Shown: piece by piece, positions 56,229 through 64,000 of the stretch
Numbering within the stretch: the first letter of the stretch is position 1
Layout: every line of letters starts with the position of its first letter
Source: Ceriagrion tenellum
Taxonomy: Eukaryota; Arthropoda; Insecta; Odonata; Coenagrionidae
Direction: 5' to 3'
Assembly: GCA_963169105.1 (NCBI GenBank)
Contig: OY720640.1
Coordinates: 61,753,527 to 61,817,526 of the forward strand
DNA length: 64,000 nucleotides
Notes under the pieces: generated by a model
Database searches by the model: none
The model's input: only the letters and a program-made list of their open reading frames with translations
Told to the model about the DNA's origin: nothing
Translations under genes and position numbers: made by a program

Positions 56229-57539
56229 TGTTTTTTTTAAAATAATTCTTTGCTGTATACTTAAAAAACTTATACCTTTAAATGAATTTCCAATGTTTTT
56301 CTGAGCGTTTTACAGTTTTAAACAAAATTCTAGCGTTAATATTAACAAATTTAGAGTTCAATTTAGAGCTCAAACTATTGAGAGTTCAACACAAGAACTC
56401 CATTACTATCAACGCTAGAATTTCGTTTGAAATTTGGTAAGACTCAACAGAAAACAAATAATTCACTTCATAATGTTAAAACTTTGTTGGGTGAAAAAAA
56501 TAATTGCCTTGAGAAACCATTGCAAATACAATAGATTAACCGTGGATTCATGCAGCAGGGAGGGCTACTAATGATGCGGAGGGTCTAGCTCACTTGCCGA
56601 GGAAAGGGTCTGGGCTGTCCCTAAGCTGGGTCACTAGGGTTTGCTGCATACCTAGGATTATTGCTCCCGTATCGGTCACTTCCCTTCCCTCGCGTCGGCT
56701 AATCCTGACATTAGGTCTTTTCGTTGGTTTTTCTCCATTGGCCATGGCCGACATTTGTTTGTTTGCATAGGAAAATACACGTCGGCTATACCCCATGCTA
56801 GGCGCGAAAGTGTTAAACCCCCTGCAGCACCAAGTGGGTCATGGACTGATGCGTGCAAAAATATTCTTTAAATGCATATTTTGAAAAGTGCTCTTTGCCT
56901 TGTTAAACACCCATGATTTAATTTCTGGTTTTAGGGGGCGACTTAAGTTATCCTTTGTTTTATTGGCTCTTTTTCTTTTTCTCATATGGATTTGCTGTTA
57001 TTGAGTCAGTCTACTATTTTATTCAAATTTGATTTAATATTTTTGGTATGAAGCTGTACTCTAAATTGAGTTGAGTGTGTATCAATTTTTATTCAGTTTT
57101 GATTGATCTTGCTACTTATTTATTTTTGGTACAAAATAATCTATAGTATTGCTTTTCTGAATTTTTGTTGGTTCCCTGGTATTCTTTTTATTAAAGAGCA
57201 GAAAGACCTTGGCATAGTGGGTTTTATGGATTATTTCTAGTTATGCATGGACAGCAATATGGATCATAGAAGATAACATAGTATGATGCTGTATTTCACA
57301 AATGACAATTACTGCATTTGCTCAAATTGAAGGCCACCAAATGATGAAGCTGAATCCAGAAACTTTCCACCTGCTTTTACAAATATAATGATTTATTTTT
57401 GGAAAATAATGATATAGTAGTTATTCCAAAATTAGAATATGGTAATATACCATTTATTTAAATATATATATTATCCTGAAAACTGCCTCTATGGCCTTTT
57501 GTGACACTCATTTTGACTGATGACAATGGACAAATGTTC
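56229..57539. other. Intergenic, nothing recognised
   Basis: A GC-richer patch at 56560-56850 has short minus-strand frames but no recognised domain; the remainder is AT-rich. Confidence 0.4.
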
Positions 57540-57640
57540 AGGCATAAAAATCTCACCCTGGCAGGTGGTTTGAAACCGGAACTCTGGGGTTATCTGGAGA
57601 ACTTCACTGTACTACCACCGAGGTCAACCTCACCCTCAAG
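57540..57640 (-). repeat. tRNA-derived SINE head
   Basis: On the minus strand: GACCTCGGTGGTAGTACAGT (A box and D arm, about 57605-57625) and TCCGGTTTCAAACCACC (B box, 57565-57581), about 35 nt apart as in a tRNA. Confidence 0.55.
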
Positions 57641-60227
57641 AGTTCCTTGTAACAGTACAAAGTGCAGGTCACTGCAATGAAATCCTTCTGATTTACTCCT
57701 TCAAACCTCTTTAAACATCTTCTATTTTTCAGAGCAGATAGTAAAAGTTTCCCAAGACTGCTGATTCCCATATAAATTCTGCCTGTCTCAAAGCAGGGTG
57801 TTATTATTTTTTCTTACATTTTTAAGTATATATGACATCTAATTGTAGCTTACCTATCCTTTGATCTCTTTAATGCCAATATTTTTTTTCTAAAATAAAT
57901 AATGTCCAACCAGCCACAATTTCCTTGACTTGTGGCAGCTGAAGTCGGTGGGCTACTTCACTCGATCACTCACTCAGGGTAACATTGCTACCATACATTT
58001 TGGTAGCAGAGGTCATATATGTAATATGATATATATTCCAAAGTAGTACAATGAAACCCCTCTTAATGACCACTCCTTAATGAACAGTATTTTCCTAAAC
58101 CAATCATAACACTCATATGTTAATGATATTTTTTTACCCCAAATTAAATACCACCCCTCATTCTGACTGACAACCACTTTTTTGATAGGAATTTACCTAC
58201 TATTACTGAATCAAAACTGCAGTAAAAATATCCCACGTGAAAGTATTTGGTTTAAATCAATATAATTGTTCTGAATCTCTTCTGCTCTGAATCTCATCTG
58301 TAACTGCTCTGAAAGACATATGTGAACTGGAAGTGGTCTGAAACTGAACTGGTCCGGACTTTGAAGATGTTTGTAATCCAGGCAAGTAACAGACCCGTAC
58401 GAGGTCAGATATTAGTCTCTCAGAGCATTTACAGACCAAATATTATTACCTGGGTGTCTTATACCAACATTTTCCCCAGCTTTTTGGAACTAGACCAGAA
58501 TGCCAAACTAGGTCCACTCTTAGAAGGGTCTGTTCTTGCCTGCAACCACCAAAGGATGGACCCTGGACCCCCAAATTGTTTGGATTTTTGGTAAATCTGT
58601 TGCTGAGTAGCTTTATCATTATTTCCAATGAGATGCCAGCTTATTGGCAATTATCTGCTTTCTGCTCCCCTATTTGGCCTCTTCTTACTTGTGAATAGAA
58701 GGCTTGCCCCTATTTAAAAAATTGAGAATTAGAGGTGCTTAATTTAGCATAGGCTAATGATGAACAAAATATTTATATTTTTCCGTTTTGAATGCTAGAT
58801 TTTATGTAAGTATGTATACCTGAGGAGGGCTGTCCTGTTGAGGAGTGCCTGTTTGTTTTTTGCTCCATTTTACGTTTGTAGTGATATTATTTTAAACATT
58901 ATAAAGAGAAACCACTTAGTTTAATAATTACTGCCATGTCCAAAATTTACTGGTCCTTACAATCGAGGAGTATTGCACTCAAGGTTGATCTTTGGATCTC
59001 TCAGTTTTTTTTTTGATATGTTCAGTCTCCATTATTGGACTTGGGGGGGTGCTTTTTTCCTGACATCTTTGCCTCTTGATTTAGCCTTTGGTATCATTCA
59101 TGTTTTCCATACTTACTGTATGGAATATTTGTGAAGTACCTATTGTTTTCAGTCCCATATTGATCCATGTACCATGTGCACCTTTGTTCCCAGAAGTCAT
59201 CGTTGAAAAGGGGGATGCATGTCTCGCACAAGTTCTGCACCTCTGCCTTTCCTGGAAACCTCAACAGTAGCTGTTAGTAACTCAAAATTGGAGCTTTAGT
59301 GCATCACCCAATACTCACAAACTAAATATTGTTGAGCTAGCTTTATTGAATGAGAAGTGTTACCTTTTCTCAACTTGTTGCGGAGAAGCAAACTTAATAA
59401 TGCTACCAGGGAGCTTTGGTAATAATCGGAAGTAATATGGCCCCCAAAAACTTGTTTTAGGAGAATGAAGAAAGCCACCAATTATTTTCTGGCTATTAAA
59501 AAAACCGGGGCCCCCTGGTACACTGGTGCATAATGTAATTAAGTTAGTACATTGGTTATAAATTTTCTTCCACTCAAAATTTCTTTGAATCAAAGAATTT
59601 TTCCAGGTCTTGATGAATTTTGACTAATTGAGGTTCAGATGCGCTAGTACACATTTTTGGTAAACAGTCATGAAGTTAGAGTTACAACTTACAGATGATT
59701 AGCATGGATTTAGACAAGGCATGGGCACATCTAAGACCAAACCTACTTTTATAAAGCATCCCAGTCTGCTGATGGAATACTCAAATGAATACGACTGTGT
59801 ATGTATTAATGCATTTAAAAAAATACATAAGTTTTACTTTAGAATTGTATTCAATTAATTTTTTGGGAATTTGCTGAAGAGATATAATGGTTAATTAATT
59901 AATTATGTATTTTTGACATATGAAAGATTATCTATAACTATTTTTTTTATTGTTTAATAATTATTTCTCACTTTGCTGGAAATCATCATCTGTTAAACCT
60001 GGAAATAATGAAAACATTAACCCCCGCACTGAAAATTAGGTAGGCCATCTAGGTTCTGTGGGCGATGATAAAGTCTATGGCAGCATGCTAGTGTAATTCA
60101 TGATTCATTCAATGAGTAATTGGATCTTTGAGCACTAAAATTATCATATTGATGAATGTTATTCTAAAGTTTGATAATAATGCCGAGCTGTTAAATTTAA
60201 ATTTGAATCGTAAACTTATTCTTTCAG
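57641..60227. other. Intergenic, nothing firmly recognised
   Basis: At about 59698-59760 the frame HGFRQGMGTSKTKPTF resembles the QHGFRKGRS.. motif of LINE reverse transcriptases, a very decayed remnant at best. Otherwise nothing recognised. Confidence 0.35.
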
Positions 60228-61134
60228 TTGTTGGAAAATAGAAGAAGGTTTGAACGAATGGACTGGGCTCTATGTACATTGTCCAGGTGTGGAAACTGGA
60301 ATATTCTGATTGTATTGGACTTGTTGAAGGGTATCGTATCTATTATTGCCCAATTATGGAAATGGGTGATCTTTCTTGCAAAGGTATGGTAAACTGATGA
60401 TGAATTTATGGTAATGGAACATTAATCATTTATTGATTCATTGTGAATGTTGTTGTGTATGAAAACTTTTATTCTCTAATTTATCAGAGCCTGGACGTAA
60501 CACTACAATCCTCTCAAAGGATTCAGTGGAAGTTACTCAGGTTAATGTCACAGATCTCAAGCTAAATACCAATTACATAGTGACGGTGTCCATACTCATC
60601 AAAATTGGAGAAGTTTTAATGAGCGAAGCTCTTTTTGTTTCGACATTGGGGTAAGGTGTCATTTTACAAAAGTATGCTTTTATTTGTCCTACTTTCCCAG
60701 TTTTTCATTACCTTATATATATTTTCAGCTCCTCATTCTCCAGCTGCAAATGTTAAACTTTATCACAATGCAAACTCACTGATAAAAGTTTCTTGGGTGT
60801 CGCCTGTATGATTGAACGGTGTTCAGCCGACTTCTTCCAGAGACTGTTAAATATTTCTCATTTGCAATTGCACAATAAGGGCTATTGTTGCCTAAAGAGG
60901 ATGAAGTGAGCCCAGGCTGTTCCTATAACTTCAAGTGACTTGGAAGTGCCAACGATGGAGTTTTATATGACCTTTTAATGAGTAAATTACTACCGAAAAC
61001 TTCATTGCCCATGTGCTGAACTTCTTTTATCCAAAAAGATATGACCCACTTCCTAGGGTGGTTAAAAATGGGTGATCCATTCAAAGAAATATATCAGCTG
61101 AAGAGTTTTGTGGCACTGGAGAAAAATGGAAAAG
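60228..61134 (+). pseudogene. Fibronectin type III receptor fragment, decayed (cytokine-receptor-like?)
   Basis: Three exon-like pieces with splice signals. 60228-60383 ends GYRIYYCPIMEMGDLSCK and donor GTATGG. 60488-60650 has EPGRNTT, TQVNVTDLKLNTNYIVTVS and donor GTAAGG. 60727-61134 begins APHSPAANVKLY..SLIKVSWVSP and later has PGCSYNFK, SANDGVLYD and donor GTAATT. These fit FN3 strands (W, the tyrosine-corner L.P.T.Y pattern, VSW..P). Lesions: a frame change within the first piece (about 60285), a phase mismatch between pieces two and three, TGA right after VSWVSPV, and three further stops in the third piece. The EGYRIYYCP style recalls insect cytokine receptors such as domeless, but this is a guess from memory. 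Any FN3 receptor is possible. Confidence 0.5.
60653..60743 (+). repeat. Duplicated intron end, copy 1
   Basis: AAGGTGTCATTTTACAAAAG through TTTCAGCTCCTCATTCTCCA, spanning the intron and the exon start of the FN3 fragment. Nearly the same sequence occurs at 63111-63201 (a few substitutions, small compensating indels). Confidence 0.85.
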
Positions 61135-62702
61135 GTAATTTTTCTGATTATTTCAGATCGTAAATATCTCATAAAAGAGTGTTTCGATCAGAACTGTAGT
61201 GTTCAAAAATGATCTTACATCTAAGTTTCAACAAGCAGTCAGATGTGCTGTTTGAATGCCTAATGAACAATTTCAATCCAAGGCAGGCATTTATAATGCC
61301 CTGTTTACATGCATTGCTTGCTTTCTGTGACAGTTACTCAAACATGAAAGTTCTTCATGTGAATGCAAGCTGCCGTTACCCTTAGTAAAGGTTTTTATGG
61401 TAAGTCACCGGCATCAAAATGGCACCGAGTCAACAGCTCCAATCTAGTGTGGTAAAAATTTTACTGCGTGAGGTTAGTGCTGGTGACTGGTATTGGAAAT
61501 GTGTGTGTGCGGAAGTTGGTTGAAGTTGTGATTGTAATACAAATTCAGAAATTGGAAGGTCAACCACAAAGGTGGCATCACTACACCCAAATGGATACAG
61601 AAGTTTTCATGATCTTATAAGGCCAGCAGGTCCATTCGAAGGAGGTATCATTGTTTAAATTAACATTCTGGACAGATATGTAAACTGTGAATCACCAGTA
61701 TTTTTAATCCAAATATTTTGGGAGAGTTAAGTAAAGAAATATTCATTGTTCCTGGACATTCGTTGTCCACTAAGAACAAAGAAAAAATACGCTATAGTAA
61801 TGGAGCCCATACATTACATATTAAATTATTTTGAAAAAATGGGATCAAATTAATGGAGAAGCAGTAAATTATCACTCAATAATTCATGGGGTGAATATAT
61901 CATATTTCTCCTTTTCTAGGATATTAAGATGGCGAAAAAGTTTTTTCTTAAAATTACTCAGTGAGGTGGAAACTGTTATGTCCTTAGGAATACTGTTCCA
62001 TAACCTTGCCCCAGCAACACGAAAAGATTTGATGAGGGGTGATTAAATAGTCAGGAGCCATTCTGGTTTTTACATTTGACTTCTTCTCCCCAAGGGGATA
62101 AAATTGCTACAAATAGTGTATGGAGGGATACGAAAATGAGTTCCTAGAAATATTTATTTATGGTCTTCCCTAGATTTTAAGGAAACTAAATAACACTTGT
62201 CTCCTTCTATTGGTTGTATTTCTTTGTGAAAATCTGGACTTCAAGAGATTGGAAAAAGACTTAAACAAGCTCCTTTTAAACCTGAAACATACTAATACAT
62301 ACTATTGGCATTTTTTATTGCATACTTAACTTGCACAATATCAATCAAAGGATGTTGATTATTTTGCAGTATTGTATTCGAATGGTGTAACAATAAAATA
62401 ATTTGTTTTTATATCTTCCTTTGGCTGATCATGTGCATTTTTTGTAACTAATATAGCTTTCCTTGAATGTAATCTTAATTTTTTAATATAAAATTAGCTC
62501 CCTTTTTGTTTTTACTAATATATTAGACCTCAAAATTGACCTGTCCTGTACCTAATTTAGAATTTTTTGTGGCTGAACATCTTGTGAGGTAAATAGAAAT
62601 ATGTGTGGAAACCTCGGTACTGCTGCTGGAACGTCCAAAAGACTATGTGCTCCTAATGTGCACTCTTATCCTCGTTTTAATCGACGGTCGCCATTTTTGA
62701 GA
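61135..62702. other. Intergenic, nothing recognised
   Basis: AT-rich. The short frame 61831-62046 has no recognised domain. Confidence 0.45.
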
Positions 62703-62892
62703 CCAGGGGGTCTATTCTGTATACCCTCGGAATTCCCGAGTCTCGACAGTGACGAAATTTTGACGTCAGAGCCACATAAAATTCAAAGGGGAGCATTCGA
62801 AAGTTGAGATTTGTTGGGGAATTCGATGTCGCATCCACGGATTTACCGAGGTTCAACCGCGGAGACTCCTTACTAAATAAGGCCCCAGGGTA
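62703..62892. mobile_element. Possible MITE
   Basis: The left end CCAGGGGGTCTATTCTGTAT and the complement of the right end (CCTGGGGCCTTATTTAGTAA) resemble each other as terminal repeats. The body is GC-richer than its flanks. Mismatches are many, so weak. Confidence 0.25.
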
Positions 62893-63110
62893 AGCGGTTG
62901 TTCGCAAAATAGGCGTACAAGGTCGCTTGTTTTTATGGTTGTTTGATTCTGGAGTCAAATGACTCGCCTGGCACAATTGAATGGCTCAAATATTATTCTA
63001 GGTTGTTTTCGAAATTCGGGCACCCGCATTAGGCTCCTGGTTAAGTTTGAAGACCCGATCGACAGAATTATAAGCTAGTGATTTTCTAGGGCAGTTTGTG
63101 TGATCTCGGC

Positions 63111-63201
63111 AAGGTGTCATTTTACAAAAGTATCCTTTTATATGTCCTACTTTCCCATTTTTTCATTACCTCATATATTTTTCAGCTCCTCATTCTCCAG
63201 C
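63111..63201 (+). repeat. Duplicated intron end, copy 2
   Basis: Second copy of the 60653-60743 segment, including TTTCAGCTCCTCATTCTCCA; similarity stops just after. What follows does not continue the FN3 exon. Confidence 0.85.
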
Positions 63202-63639
63202 CATTTGGATCGCAAAGCCAAATGTGCGAAAGAAATGAGTCTCCAGCTCCCGCTAGCCTGGATTCAAAGTTTGGACAAAATTTTGCCATGAATTCCTGAA
63301 TCGATGAGATTTAATGAACGATTCTAGGTTTAACCGTACTTTTAGTCTGATCAGGTTATTTAGGGGTTTTCTTCAGGGAATTATTTTGATTTATTTCTGC
63401 GATTTTTCAAATTGTTTTTGAATTAGCAAATATTTCTTACAAATAGCCTGAGAGCAGTAAGTAATGCACTTTGGTGGAGCACAGGCAACTGGAGACCGGT
63501 GGCACAGAGTGTACTCTGTGCCGGTGGAGACAGAACCGCTTATCTTCCTAAAATAATCAATAAGTCACCAGTTAGTGAGAACGGTTGGTGGAGTAGGTAC
63601 ATTTTGCAGTAAAAAACAAGATCTATTTATTTTTTAAGT
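63202..63639. other. Intergenic, nothing recognised
   Basis: A GGTGGCACAGAGTGTACTCT-type local inverted repeat (ACAGAGT/ACTCTGT) lies at about 63500-63523. No gene. Confidence 0.4.
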
Positions 63640-63890
63640 ACTATTCTACCAGTTAAGATAGGTTTTGCTAAATGTCAGAGAATCTCCTCCCAGTTTTTTA
63701 CACTTTCAGGGGCATATCTCGCTCTAGTATATCCTTTTTCGCTTCGGCATGCGATCTTCATCCTGTCCATCAATCCTATTCTCTTACTTTCTCATCCCCG
63801 CATGCCCCACATTCTTCCCTCTATATATCTCAGTATTGAGCAACCCATCATCCCAGAAGACTTATAACATCCTTAAACCCTCATTACATC
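63640..63890 (-). repeat. RTE-like LINE 3' fragment
   Basis: In + orientation it begins with TTAAGATAGGTTTTGCTAAA and CAGAGAATCTCCTCCCAGTT, matching the left end of the 30320-31310 copy (GGTTTTGCTGAAAATCAGAG). On the minus strand it is the 3' end of the same family as 3985-4375. Coding remnant is minimal. Confidence 0.65.
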
Positions 63891-64000
63891 CTAGGATTTC
63901 CTAAATATTTCATGAATGCTCGTGAGAAAGTGTTTGGTGTTCTACTAGGTGCTTATAGAATAACTATAATGTTCATATTTGCATACTACAGTCCACCAAA

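Noticed and set aside
58049..58100. Pogo/Tigger-like terminal repeat (TACAATGAAACCCCTCTTAA)
   Set aside because: Resembles such ends, but no complementary partner end or transposase remnant was found nearby.
1..64000. CRISPR arrays, rRNA genes, viral genes
   Set aside because: No regularly spaced direct repeats, no rRNA-like sequence and no viral replication or structural protein pattern were seen on either strand.

Overview
This window is animal, almost certainly insect, nuclear DNA: AT-rich, with long introns bounded by GT/AG, two recognisable spliced loci on the + strand, and many decayed transposons. No prokaryotic, viral or CRISPR features were seen. The many LINE, SINE, piggyBac and hAT remnants suggest a repeat-rich, possibly hemimetabolous insect, but the species cannot be fixed from the sequence.

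Layout: (1) 1-875, two LINE tails. (2) 1394-21996 (+), the last 12 coding exons (641 residues) of Sbf / MTMR5-MTMR13, a DENN-type Rab exchange factor with a dead myotubularin phosphatase domain. Visible parts are the pseudophosphatase core, a coiled-coil-like region, a C1 zinc finger split by an intron, and a C-terminal PH domain; the N-terminal two thirds lie to the left of the window. Its 5.3-kb intron 15220-20531 holds three class II transposons: a foldback MITE, a non-autonomous hAT with a perfect 8-bp target duplication, and a broken piggyBac with unusual palindromes at TTAA. (3) 25480-27443, LINE fragments and a piggyBac-type MITE. (4) 28100-31520 and 32769-34540 (+), a head-to-tail pair of three-exon genes, each coding for a 172-residue CYTH (triphosphate tunnel metalloenzyme) protein, with identical exon lengths and phases and about two-thirds identity.

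(5) 34.5-60 kb has no convincing host gene. It holds tRNA-derived SINE heads, repeated tails of one LINE family (called family A here), foldback elements, an 11-bp minisatellite, and one fairly young LINE (53741-56228, -) with only about three ORF lesions. (6) 60228-61134 (+) is a decayed fibronectin type III receptor fragment, possibly cytokine-receptor/domeless-like; one of its intron ends is duplicated 2.5 kb downstream.

The host genes are not functionally linked by anything visible: Sbf acts in phosphoinositide and Rab membrane traffic, and the CYTH pair are probably small soluble phosphohydrolase-like enzymes. The strongest second-look items are the CYTH duplication, the TTAA palindrome of the piggyBac element, the 24-bp-stem intronic hairpin at 4641-4695, and the shared CTGATGATG-loop-GAAA core of several foldback elements.
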